DNA of 64,000 bases from an uncultured Oscillospiraceae bacterium (GTDB lineage: Bacteria > Bacillota > Clostridia > Oscillospirales > Oscillospiraceae): contig CANQVL010000008.1 in the NCBI GenBank assembly GCA_947627285.1, positions 1-64,000 of the forward strand, in the 5' to 3' direction. The notes under the pieces were generated by a model, which ran no database searches, had not been told where the DNA came from, and was given only the letters and a program-made list of their open reading frames with translations. Shown one piece after another: positions 1 through 7,194 of this stretch; position 1 is the stretch's first letter; each line of letters opens with the position of its first letter. The translations under genes and the position numbers were made by a program.

Positions 1-53
1 ACCGCCATGACTACCGCCAAGACCAAGCACAGGGTCTTCTTCAGAGTCTTCAT
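1..53 (-). CDS. Secreted protein, N-terminal fragment (signal peptide only)
   Basis: Only the first 17 codons are inside the window. They read MKTLKKTLCLVLAVVMA, a lysine-rich start followed by a hydrophobic stretch, which is a typical Sec signal peptide. A strong ribosome binding site (GGAGG at about 62-66) lies just upstream of the ATG. Many clostridial surface-layer and repeat-rich adhesin genes begin this way, but the mature protein is outside the window, so its function cannot be judged. Confidence 0.6.
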   Translation of the reverse strand, partial: MKTLKKTLCLVLAVVMA

Positions 54-217
54 GTAGTGTTTCCTCCTTAATAAAAACTGGGATATATTTACAGTAACCT
101 TTTTGGAGGAAACGAAGTTGGTGATTAGTAAATTTAAGCAGGTTTGGGAAACAAAAGCTTTTGTTTGAAAAATCGGCTTGTGTCTTGCGCGTGGGTTATA
201 CAGGATTTTCCAAAAGC

Positions 218-247
218 TTGACTTTTTGATTTGTGCTGTGATATAAT
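218..247 (+). promoter_or_regulatory. Possible orphan promoter, rightward
   Basis: TTGACT at 218-223 and TATAAT at 242-247 are separated by 18 bp, close to the sigma-A consensus. It points toward the 3' end of the PstS-like gene on the opposite strand and has no gene of its own. A transcript would pass through hairpins at 298-328 and about 349-366. It could make a small RNA or be a chance AT-rich match. The rest of 54-431 holds no gene. Confidence 0.35.
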
Positions 248-281
248 AAAAATTTTGCCTGTTTCTATTTTGGGCAAAAAA
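248..281 (-). terminator. Probable terminator of the PstS-like gene
   Basis: Read on the minus strand, TTTTGCC and GGCAAAA pair across a 13-nt loop and are followed by a run of T residues (plus-strand A-run at 248-253). It lies between the PstS-like gene and the secreted-protein gene, both leftward, so it would separate the two transcripts. A second 9-bp hairpin (GAGAGCACC/GGTGCTCTC, 298-328) lies between it and the gene end. Confidence 0.45.
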
Positions 282-431
282 GGTCCGGAAAAGCATTGAG
301 AGCACCATGCCGGTGGCACGGTGCTCTCTTATGAAGGGGATGGCGGACGCCGTAAGGGTACGGCGCCGGGCCAATTGTAATATACACTATTTCGCTGAAT
401 TTTGCAAGGGGTAAGAGGAAACTTTTTTGAA

Positions 432-2351
432 TCAATCCACCACCTCGTAGCCCAGGTAGGTCCTGAAAACCACGTTCATGGTTTGCAGGTCGTAGTAGGT
501 GGCGTAATTGAGGGTGGTTAGCTCCACTATGCCGTCAAGAAGGCGGACGTCCTCGTACCAGTTGAAGCCGGCGAGGGTGAGCTCCGGCAGGGGCGTGCCG
601 TCGGCGCGGGAATACTCGCGGGACTCGGGGTCGGAGTAGTGCTCCGTCAGCACCAGGGGCTCGGCGTCCTCGCCCAGTATCTCGTCGGCGAGGTACTGGC
701 TGTCATCGGGGAGGGCGGGGAGCTTTGATTCGTCATAAATGGCGTCGAACCACTCCATTGCCGGCATGGTCTCCCGCTCCAAAGTCTCCCGGTTATAGAG
801 GACCACGTTGTCACCGTCGCTGTCGTAGGAGAGGGAGACGTACTTGCCGTACCACTCGCCGCCGATGCCGCCCTCGTTAACGCCGTACATAATGGCGTTG
901 AATTCCTCCTGGGTAATGCCCAGGTCCACAAGGAAAAGCTGGTCGCGGGGGTTGGCGTTGTAGTCGTAGAGGGTCATGCTGTCCTCGGTGAAGAAAATCA
1001 CGCCGTCGTGGGCGAAGCTCACCGCCAGGTGGCGGAACTCGGTACACCAGCTGCCGTCCCGCGCCGCCGCCGCGATACGGGGGCCGTCTTCGGTTACCTT
1101 TTGAAGCGCCAGGACGTTCCCCCGGGCGATGACGCTTGAGAATACCGGGTCAACCACCACAGCGCCGTCACGGGTCATGAGTCCGTAGAGGCAGCCGGTG
1201 CGGGCGGGCCAGTCGTCCATCAGGCGGCTCCCGGCGAAGGGGATAAGAGCGCCGTAATCGCCGGGGGTGAGCTCGTCGCGGTAATCGGAATAGAGGCGGG
1301 CGCCCACAATGGGGAGGAATTTTCTGTCGGCGGTATCGGCGTCCAAAACGGAGACGTAGCCCTCCGCCGCCACGAGCTTCTGACCGCTTTCGGAGAGGAG
1401 CCAGTCGTATATTACACGCGCGGGGGCGTCTTCGGGAAGATTTGCCGGGATGACCACGTATTTGGGGTTGATAAGGGGGTATTCGCCGCTTCTGATGGTG
1501 TCCGGCGCGGGGTCGACGCCCTCAAGCTTCAAAAGCTTCAGCCCCCGGGCGGCGCGCATCTCCTCGGCGTAATAGTACACGGAGTAGCCGATGGCGCCGG
1601 GGGAGTTGTCATAGCCGCGGACGGCCTCCATGAGCTCGCCCATTGTGGTGGCGATCCAGGCGGTGGGCGCCTCCATCATAGGCGTATCGCCCATGACCAG
1701 CTTTTCCATAAGTGTCTGGCTGCCGGCGCCCTGGTTGCGCTGGAAGGGTATGATCTCCCGGTCCTCGCCGCCCAGCTCCTTCCAGTTGGTTATCTCGCCG
1801 GAGTAGATGCGGCGGGCCTCGTCCACCGTTATGGAGTCAACAGGGTTGTCCTCGTTGACCACGAATACAAAGGCGTCGGTGGCGAAGGGGGTTTTTTCCC
1901 ACTCAAAGCCCAGGCGCTCCCTCTCCTTCTCCACATCGTCGTTGGACTCGCCCACGATGAGGATGTCCGCGTCGCCGCGCAGGAGGCTCATGTAGGCGTT
2001 GGTGGTCTTGGAGAAGTGGATTAGGTCCGCCGTGTCCTCCCGAGGCTCACCCAGCACAGCCGCGCATACGGCCTGGGCGAGGGGCGCGGTGGAGGTGGAG
2101 CCGTCAAAACGCGGGAGCTCCTCGCGGGTGAAGCGGGGGATGGCGTCAGGCGCGGGGGACGGGGAGACGGGGTCCTTTTCGTCCTGCGTGCCGCCGTTTT
2201 CGGGGTTTTCCCCCTCCCCCGCCCCGCCGCTGTTTTCACCGCCGCCGTTTTCGGGAGGCTCCGGCGTTGTGTCGGGCAGCTTTTTCTCCAAACAGGAGGC
2301 GAGGCTGAGGATGAGGGCAAGGGAAAGAATTATTGGGATCAGTCTTTTCAT
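432..2351 (-). CDS. PstS-like phosphate-binding lipoprotein with extra C-terminal region
   Basis: The 639-residue product starts with a signal peptide ending in a lipobox (LASC, cysteine near residue 20), then a Pro/Gly/Glu-rich linker to about residue 70. The next ~270 residues look like a PstS-family periplasmic binding domain: FDGSTSTAPLAQ near residue 83 matches the phosphate-binding DGST segment, and RNQGAGSQ near residue 210 fits the second ligand loop. The family binds phosphate or a related oxyanion at the membrane surface. The protein is about twice the usual PstS length; the last ~280 residues are WG/KWG-repeat-like but I cannot assign them. No pstCAB genes are adjacent, so a sensing role is as likely as transport. 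Confidence 0.75.
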   Translation of the reverse strand: MKRLIPIILSLALILSLASCLEKKLPDTTPEPPENGGGENSGGAGEGENPENGGTQDEKDPVSPSPAPDAIPRFTREELPRFDGSTSTAPLAQAVCAAVLGEPREDTADLIHFSKTTNAYMSLLRGDADILIVGESNDDVEKERERLGFEWEKTPFATDAFVFVVNEDNPVDSITVDEARRIYSGEITNWKELGGEDREIIPFQRNQGAGSQTLMEKLVMGDTPMMEAPTAWIATTMGELMEAVRGYDNSPGAIGYSVYYYAEEMRAARGLKLLKLEGVDPAPDTIRSGEYPLINPKYVVIPANLPEDAPARVIYDWLLSESGQKLVAAEGYVSVLDADTADRKFLPIVGARLYSDYRDELTPGDYGALIPFAGSRLMDDWPARTGCLYGLMTRDGAVVVDPVFSSVIARGNVLALQKVTEDGPRIAAAARDGSWCTEFRHLAVSFAHDGVIFFTEDSMTLYDYNANPRDQLFLVDLGITQEEFNAIMYGVNEGGIGGEWYGKYVSLSYDSDGDNVVLYNRETLERETMPAMEWFDAIYDESKLPALPDDSQYLADEILGEDAEPLVLTEHYSDPESREYSRADGTPLPELTLAGFNWYEDVRLLDGIVELTTLNYATYYDLQTMNVVFRTYLGYEVVD

Positions 2352-2401
2352 TTTATCAGCTCCTTTGTGGGTATTATAACCAATCGGCGCCGAAAATGCA
2401 A

Positions 2402-2425
2402 ATGCCGCCTTATGGCAGGCGGCAT
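2402..2425. repeat. 8-bp-stem hairpin between PstS-like gene and IS remnant
   Basis: ATGCCGCC at 2402-2409 and GGCGGCAT at 2418-2425 form a perfect stem with an 8-nt loop. On the minus strand the downstream sequence is moderately T-rich, so it may end transcription coming from the acyltransferase/IS remnant side. It could equally be a leftover of the inserted DNA. Confidence 0.35.
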
Positions 2426-2450
2426 GAGGATGACCGTGACATTGATGCTA

Positions 2451-2705
2451 TCAAAAAATAGCCCTCTGCTGTATACCATTGAGCAAGAGCGGAGGCCAAA
2501 CCATGACCACAATTTGCTCAAAAGTAATGCCGTCATAGGCGGTCTGCCGTCTGGACCTTTGTCCGCCCCTCCGGGCTCTTTCACGCAGGCTCAATGATTG
2601 GACGAATATCTCCCAATCCACAGCATGAGCGACGCGCTCAAGGGCATCGCCCATCATACCGGGCTTTTTCAGCCGATTTTTCGCGTCAAATAATCCAAGC
2701 TGCAC
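2451..2705 (-). pseudogene. IS5-family transposase, 5' remnant
   Basis: The 84-residue frame opens with QLGLFDAKNRLKKPG, then GDALERV and DWEIF, matching the conserved N-terminus of IS5-type transposases (LGLFDxxxRL, GDPLERL, DWExFR). Homology fades after TAYDGITFEQI, where a full protein would continue with PPYDxxxMFK and the DDE domain. The start (GTG) and a good ribosome binding site (GGGAGG, 9 nt upstream) survive, but all catalytic regions are gone. It is the scar of an insertion, next to an AT-rich acyltransferase gene. Confidence 0.65.
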
Positions 2706-2815
2706 AAATCAGTTCCTCCCACATGGTTTATAGGTCTGTTATACAAGAAATCCAGGTGAAATGGCAGGGGGTGAGGGTGGTAGAGGTTCCTTATATATTT
2801 GCGCCGTTTTCTAAT

Positions 2816-3895
2816 TTATTCTACCCGATACTCAAGTCGCTTACTGAGCCTTCGGAAAAGCCACGCGGTACAAAGATGATAAATCTGGTAAACCACATAG
2901 GAAACCAGGTAAATACCTATAATCGTTCCGACAATATGCAACAGCAAAAACCAAAGCGGGCCCTGCGCTGCCCCTTGTATATCAAGATGAGCAAGAATAA
3001 TATTTTGGAATAAATAGCAAGTATAGGAAGACCGCGCCAGATTGTTTACAATCTTGCTTTGAAATTTCATGGATTGGAAAATTAAAAAAAGAGAAACCGC
3101 CGTCAAAATCACCAGTGGATTATGATACATCCACGCGCAATGACCATCCAGTATTGCCAAACGGTCATCGAGCAACGACCACCCAAAAATTCCTGTAACG
3201 AGAAAAATCAGCGCCGGAACAAGGAAACGCTTCTTTTGAAATTTTGGGCTGACACCGTCCAACCGCAAATATGCGCCTATACAGTAGAGGAAAGTAAAGT
3301 TTACAATATTAAACCCCCTCTGATTTCCCCACGCGCCAATCGTACTGAGACCGAACCATTCAAATCCTAAAATTTCTTGCGACAAATCCACTGCGGTTGC
3401 CCAAAATGAAAAGAGAAAAGTCATTACGAGCAAAAACCTTTGCCTTCCCTTGGTATCAAGGCGTTTGAGAATCATATTGATATAAGGGGATATGAAATAC
3501 AATGCCATATATAGAATGACAAAATAGTTGCTGGGCACCGCATCGAGCAGGAGTCCTTTCAGGGTAATCGCGCGATGTACGCCAAACAGTGTGGAGCCTA
3601 TGTGCCTGAAGATATTAAATAAAGACACCTGTACTACAAGTTCCAATGGCTTTGCTATAGAGCGCTTTTGCGTAGTACACAAAAAATATCCGGTTATGAG
3701 AATGAACAAATCGACTGCGCATATACACAAACTATTAAGGAGACACAGAACAGTATAATTAATACCCCCCACCGAAAAAACAAGCGCTCTTTGATCGTTG
3801 TAATGGATCATTACAACCGCACAAGCCGCCAAAATGCGCAACAGTTCAATACCCGACTGACGTGTTTTCTTTTCAATTTCACTGCTTTCCTTCAT
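2816..3895 (-). CDS. Membrane acyltransferase, acyltransferase-3 family
   Basis: The 359-residue protein begins ...GIELLRILAACAVVMIHY, the hallmark first transmembrane segment of acyltransferase-3 (OafA/WecH-like) enzymes with its catalytic-type histidine, and has about ten hydrophobic segments. Family members transfer acyl groups onto cell-surface glycans or polymers; the substrate here is unknown. The gene is much more AT-rich than its neighbours and is bracketed by an IS5 remnant (2451-2705) and an IS110 remnant (4061-4249), which suggests horizontal acquisition. It is a lone gene with no glycan biosynthesis partners nearby. Confidence 0.8.
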   Translation of the reverse strand: MKESSEIEKKTRQSGIELLRILAACAVVMIHYNDQRALVFSVGGINYTVLCLLNSLCICAVDLFILITGYFLCTTQKRSIAKPLELVVQVSLFNIFRHIGSTLFGVHRAITLKGLLLDAVPSNYFVILYMALYFISPYINMILKRLDTKGRQRFLLVMTFLFSFWATAVDLSQEILGFEWFGLSTIGAWGNQRGFNIVNFTFLYCIGAYLRLDGVSPKFQKKRFLVPALIFLVTGIFGWSLLDDRLAILDGHCAWMYHNPLVILTAVSLFLIFQSMKFQSKIVNNLARSSYTCYLFQNIILAHLDIQGAAQGPLWFLLLHIVGTIIGIYLVSYVVYQIYHLCTAWLFRRLSKRLEYRVE

Positions 3896-4060
3896 CAGGC
3901 AAAGTCCCTCTTTCTATTAGCAATAAAACGGTATATAAATGAGCAAATTCGAAAGTTGAGCAAATTTTGTATGTTCAGGGAAACATATTTGCTTAAAATT
4001 GTTCGGATTCGCCTTTGACATAATAGTATCGCTTCGTATTGGAATCCTCTATATAACACC

Positions 4061-4249
4061 CTCGAATTTTTCGGCTTGAACGCCATAGTGGTCAACGCCC
4101 AACACATGAAAGCCGTTCCGGGAAGAAAGGCGATCGTGAAAGGCACAGAATGGATCGCCGACCTCCTTCAAAACGGTCTTTTTCAACCCAGCTACATCCC
4201 CGGTAAGGGCCAGCGTGAGCTTGGCGAACTGGTATGTCACCGCAAGAGC
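4061..4249 (+). pseudogene. IS110-family transposase, internal fragment
   Basis: The plus-strand frame reads LEFFGLNAIVVNAQHMKAVP, then GRKAIVKGTEWIADLLQNGL and ends in RELGELVCHRKS. This is the conserved central part of IS110-type DEDD transposases (VVNAxHxKxVPGRKTDVKDAEWIAxLLxHGL...RELREL.RYRKS). The expected DVKDAEW acidic segment has decayed to IVKGTEW, so it is inactive as well as truncated at both ends. It marks the right border of the foreign patch carrying the acyltransferase gene. Confidence 0.7.
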
Positions 4250-4336
4250 GCTCACGCCATTTTGGAGTATCTTCTCATGGGAAGACTAACACGCTCTTTT
4301 CAGGGCGGCGTGAGGGTTGAGGCGACGGAATTCGCC

Positions 4337-5137
4337 TTATTTGGCGTAAAGTAGGTATACCACCCAGTTTACCAGGCGGGAGGGCAGGAGGTGGGAGAGC
4401 GTTACCAGGGACTTGTAGCCGATGCCCACGGTGGAGGAGGGCGGGACGGAGCGGCGCAGGGCCATTTTGCGGATATACGCGCCGACGGCGGCGGGGTCCA
4501 TGCCCGCGCGCTCGTCGTGCTCCATGCGGGACACGCTTTTTGAGATCCGCCCGCCGTACTCGCCGTCCCCCTCCGGGGACTTCTCGCGGGCGTCGGTGAA
4601 GCCGGTGGCGATGTCGCCGGGCATGACGGCGGTGGCGGTGACGCCATAGGGCCGCAGCTCGTTGCGAAGGGCGGAGACGTAGGAATTGAGCGCCGCCTTG
4701 GAGACGGAGTAGTAGGTCTGGAAGGGTATCGGGATAGCCCCCGCCACGGAGCTCACCACCAGGATTCTGCCCGATTTGCGCTTGCGCATATGGGGCAGGA
4801 CGGCCTTCACGGTGTTGACAACGCCGAAAAAGTTGACCTCCAATTGCTTTTTCGCGGCGGCGGGGTCCGTAAACTCCACAGCGCCGGATATTCCGAAGCC
4901 GGCACAGCACACGAGAATATCTATCTGCCCCTCCCTCTCAAGGACGGTTCTGACGACCCGCTCCATAGCGGCGGCATCGGTGACGTCGCCGCGAAGGTGG
5001 ACGGCGGAGGGGTGCTCTACATCACGGCGGCTGGTCTCATAGACCGTGACGCCCGCCTGGGTGAGGGCGTTCACCGCCGCGAGCCCGATGCCGCCGGAGC
5101 CGCCGGTGACCAGGGCGACCTTTTTTGTGCTCAGCAT
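4337..5137 (-). CDS. Short-chain dehydrogenase/reductase, candidate 3-keto reductase
   Basis: The 266-residue enzyme has the classical SDR layout: TGGSGGIG nucleotide-binding loop near residue 11, a central serine in VVSSVAG, and YYSVSK with the catalytic Tyr and Lys near residue 150. The usual NNAG motif is CCAG. I chose the ATG at 5137 because it overlaps the stop codon of the upstream gene as ATGCTGA; a longer frame upstream lacks SDR homology. The C-terminus is hydrophobic, suggesting membrane association. Coupling to an SPT-like alpha-oxoamine synthase suggests it reduces the 3-keto product, as 3-ketosphinganine reductases do. That substrate is inference. Confidence 0.75.
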   Translation of the reverse strand: MLSTKKVALVTGGSGGIGLAAVNALTQAGVTVYETSRRDVEHPSAVHLRGDVTDAAAMERVVRTVLEREGQIDILVCCAGFGISGAVEFTDPAAAKKQLEVNFFGVVNTVKAVLPHMRKRKSGRILVVSSVAGAIPIPFQTYYSVSKAALNSYVSALRNELRPYGVTATAVMPGDIATGFTDAREKSPEGDGEYGGRISKSVSRMEHDERAGMDPAAVGAYIRKMALRRSVPPSSTVGIGYKSLVTLSHLLPSRLVNWVVYLLYAK

Positions 5138-6318
5138 AGGTTGTTCGCCTTCAGGACCTTGTGAATGATCTCCGCCGCCTCGGTGACCAGCGCCTCGGTG
5201 TGGGTCGCCATAAGGCTGGTGCGCAGAAGGCACTCATGGGGCGCCACCGCGGGGGGTATGGAGGTGTTGACGTAGACGCCCTCGTCAAAGAGCTGCTTGG
5301 TGACGGTGAGGGTGTCGATCATCTCGTATGTATAGATGGGGATTATGGGCGTCTCGCTCTGTCGGATCTTTATTCCCCGGTCCGTGAGCTCCTTGCGGAA
5401 GAAGGCGGATATGTGCTGAAGGTTGTCAACCAGCTCCGGGTGGGCGATCAGCTCGTCCAGCGCCGCCATTGCCGTGGCGCAGGAGGCGGGGGTGATGGAG
5501 GCGGAGAAGATGAAGGGGCGGGAGGCGTGGCGAACGTAGTCGCAGACGTTGGCGCTTGCCGCCATATAGCCGCCCAGGGACGCCAGGGACTTGGAGAAGG
5601 TGCCCATGTAGATGTCCACGTCGTTTTCAAGTCCGAAGTAACTGGCGGAGCCGCGTCCGCCCTTTCCGATGACGCCCAGGGCGTGGGCGTCGTCCACCAT
5701 CACCCTGGCGCCGTACTTTTTGGCAAGGCGCACGATCTCGGGGAGGTTGGCGATGTCGCCGCCCATGGAGAATACGCCGTCGGTGACTATGAGGCAGCCG
5801 GACTCCTCCGGGACCTTCTGGAGCTGCTTTTCCAGGTCAGCCATATCGGAGTGGCGGTAGCGGAGCATGGTGCCGTAGCTGAGCTTGCAGCCGTCATAGA
5901 TGCTGGCGTGGTTCTCCCTGTCGCAGATGACGTAATCGCCCCTGCCCACCACGGCGGAGATTATGCCCAGATTCGACTGGAAGCCGGTGGAGAAGGTGAC
6001 AACGCCCTCCTTGCCCAGAAATTTGGCGAGCTTGTCCTCCAGCTGAAGGTGGAGCTCAAGGGTGCCGTTGAGGAACCGGGAGCCGGAACAGCCGGTGCCG
6101 TATTTTTCTATCGCCTTTATCCCCGCCTCGACCACGTTGGGGTTCGTGGTGAGGCCGAGGTAGTTGTTGGAGCCCAGCATTATGCGGCGCTTGCCCTCCA
6201 TTATTACCTCCGTATCCTGGCGGGACTCAAGGGCGTGGAAGTAGGGGTAGATGCCCAGGCGCCGCGCCTCCTCCGCCTGGACGTTGCCGTGTACGAGCTT
6301 GGTGAATATATCGGTCAT
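5131..6318 (-). CDS. Alpha-oxoamine synthase, serine palmitoyltransferase/KBL-like
   Basis: The 395-residue PLP enzyme belongs to the alpha-oxoamine synthase family, which condenses an amino acid with an acyl-CoA and releases CO2. LGSNNYLGL, YGTGCSGSRFLNGT, DRENHASIYDG and DDAHALG are all present. The PLP lysine lies in GTFSKSLASLGG, nearly identical to the version typical of bacterial serine palmitoyltransferases; glycine C-acetyltransferases usually have a different sequence there. The N-terminal YPYF...DTEVIM segment also fits the SPT-like branch. An SDR reductase overlaps its stop codon. The pair could make a sphingoid-base-like aminoalcohol, but glycine C-acetyltransferase (threonine degradation) remains possible. 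A GGAGG site precedes the ATG. Confidence 0.75.
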   Translation of the reverse strand: MTDIFTKLVHGNVQAEEARRLGIYPYFHALESRQDTEVIMEGKRRIMLGSNNYLGLTTNPNVVEAGIKAIEKYGTGCSGSRFLNGTLELHLQLEDKLAKFLGKEGVVTFSTGFQSNLGIISAVVGRGDYVICDRENHASIYDGCKLSYGTMLRYRHSDMADLEKQLQKVPEESGCLIVTDGVFSMGGDIANLPEIVRLAKKYGARVMVDDAHALGVIGKGGRGSASYFGLENDVDIYMGTFSKSLASLGGYMAASANVCDYVRHASRPFIFSASITPASCATAMAALDELIAHPELVDNLQHISAFFRKELTDRGIKIRQSETPIIPIYTYEMIDTLTVTKQLFDEGVYVNTSIPPAVAPHECLLRTSLMATHTEALVTEAAEIIHKVLKANNLC

Positions 6319-6372
6319 AGAATTACCTCCGAATGTAAATGTATTATGGGACTTTTAAGGTCATACACATGT

Positions 6373-6401
6373 AATTTACCGCAATCCCATGGATTTGTCA
6401 A
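6373..6401 (-). promoter_or_regulatory. Promoter of the oxoamine synthase-SDR operon
   Basis: On the minus strand TTGACA (6396-6401) and TAAATT (6373-6378) are spaced by 17 bp, about 55 bp upstream of the ATG at 6318. It is divergent from the feo promoter with about 60 bp between the two -35 boxes. Confidence 0.6.
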
Positions 6402-6460
6402 CAAAGAACCTCCGGTTTTTTGTGTATTTCACTAAATTAAAGAAATTTTAAATTTGGGGG

Positions 6461-6489
6461 TTGACAAACGGCGGGGGCGGTGGTATTCT
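6461..6489 (+). promoter_or_regulatory. feo operon promoter
   Basis: A consensus -35 TTGACA (6461-6466) is followed after 17 bp by TATTCT (6484-6489). Transcription should start near 6496, inside the first of three inverted-repeat operators. Confidence 0.75.
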
Positions 6490-6496
6490 TTATCGC

Positions 6497-6582
6497 GGTT
6501 AGTGAAAGCTAACCGATTTATACGCCGCAGGGTTAGCACTCGCTAACCTTTATTAAGCGCACTCAGTTAGCATAATCTAACC
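6497..6582 (+). promoter_or_regulatory. Three GTTAG-N6-CTAAC operators, probable iron repressor sites
   Basis: Three near-identical dyads lie at 6497-6514 (GGTTAGTGAAAGCTAACC), 6531-6548 (GGTTAGCACTCGCTAACC) and 6565-6582 (AGTTAGCATAATCTAACC). Half-sites are identical, the 6-nt centres differ, and the starts are exactly 34 bp apart. The first covers the predicted transcription start and the others lie in the leader. The TTAG...CTAA core resembles DtxR/IdeR/MntR-type metal repressor sites. Control by an iron-loaded DtxR-family repressor is inferred; no such gene lies in the window. Confidence 0.75.
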
Positions 6583-6607
6583 TGCGGGCGAGACGGAGGG
6601 TGATAAA

Positions 6608-6826
6608 ATGATGCCGCTGACGATGGCGGGAAACGGCGAGACGCACACCATTGGGAAGATAACGGGAAAGGACCAGGTACGGCAGCACCTGGCGGAGTTG
6701 GGCTTCGTGGTGGGCGCGGAGGTGACGGTGCTCAATGAGATAACCGGCAGCGTGATCCTGGCGGTCAAGGATTCCCGCGTTGCCCTGGACAGGTCCATGG
6801 CAAACAGGATAATGGTGGATATGTAG
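6608..6826 (+). CDS. feoA: FeoA domain protein, first copy
   Basis: A 72-residue SH3-like FeoA protein. The pattern HLAELGFVVGAEVTVLNEITGSVILAVKDSRVALD matches the family's glycine turn, VxV strand and final basic strand (here shown over residues ~26-62). FeoA is a small cytosolic partner of the FeoB ferrous-iron permease. Start: ATG at 6608 with GGAGGG 7 nt upstream. It is the first gene of a four-gene iron uptake operon under the triple operator. It differs considerably from the second FeoA downstream, so the two copies are probably not interchangeable. Confidence 0.85.
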   Translation: MMPLTMAGNGETHTIGKITGKDQVRQHLAELGFVVGAEVTVLNEITGSVILAVKDSRVALDRSMANRIMVDM

Positions 6827-6888
6827 CTCCCCTGCCCTTTTCGTAAAAGGGTTTAAGCATAATATAATTTTAACGGAGGTACACAGGC

Positions 6889-7110
6889 ATGAAGACATTG
6901 AAGGACGCCGCCGTGGGTTCAACGGTCACGGTGGCAAAGCTCCACGGCGAGGGCGCGCTGAAAAGGCGCATCATGGACATGGGCGTGACAAAGGGCGTTG
7001 AGGTCTACGTCCGCAAGGTCGCTCCGCTGGGGGACCCCATCGAGGTCACGGTCCGGGGGTATGAGCTTTCCATACGCAAGGGCGACGCCGAAAACATCGA
7101 GATCGCGTGA
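6889..7110 (+). CDS. feoA: FeoA domain protein, second copy
   Basis: A 73-residue FeoA protein with the textbook pattern: RRIMDMGVTKGVEVYVRKVA, then PLGDPIEV and GYELSIRKGDAENI. It is closer to the canonical FeoA consensus than the first copy. A GGAGG site precedes the ATG. Two feoA genes ahead of feoB are common in Clostridia; both products are thought to help FeoB assembly or GTPase function at the inner face of the membrane. A fourth operator and a new promoter-like sequence lie between this gene and feoB. Confidence 0.9.
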   Translation: MKTLKDAAVGSTVTVAKLHGEGALKRRIMDMGVTKGVEVYVRKVAPLGDPIEVTVRGYELSIRKGDAENIEIA

Positions 7111-7141
7111 GGTCTTTTTTCACGCCGCGAAGTTAGTTGCG

Positions 7142-7167
7142 TATAATATTTATTAGAATAATCTAAC
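7142..7167 (+). promoter_or_regulatory. Fourth operator and possible internal promoter before feoB
   Basis: ATTAG-AATAAT-CTAAC at 7152-7167 repeats the TTAG-N6-CTAA dyad of the feo promoter region. TATAAT at 7142-7147 lies just upstream, though its -35 is weak (TTTTCA at 7117-7122, 19 bp away). feoB can thus probably be transcribed separately under the same metal repressor. Confidence 0.55.
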
Positions 7168-7194
7168 TATTTGATCACAGGAGGACAAACGCCA

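Noticed and set aside
149..166. AAACAAAAGCTTTTGTTT palindrome, considered as another site for the recombinase at 58031
   Set aside because: The arms match, but the spacer is 2 bp, not 6, and there is no second copy in opposite orientation nearby.
96..283. ACCTTTTT/AAAAAGGT pair around the orphan promoter, considered as a second inverton
   Set aside because: Only 8 bp match, in AT-rich DNA, with no recombinase nearby; easily due to chance.
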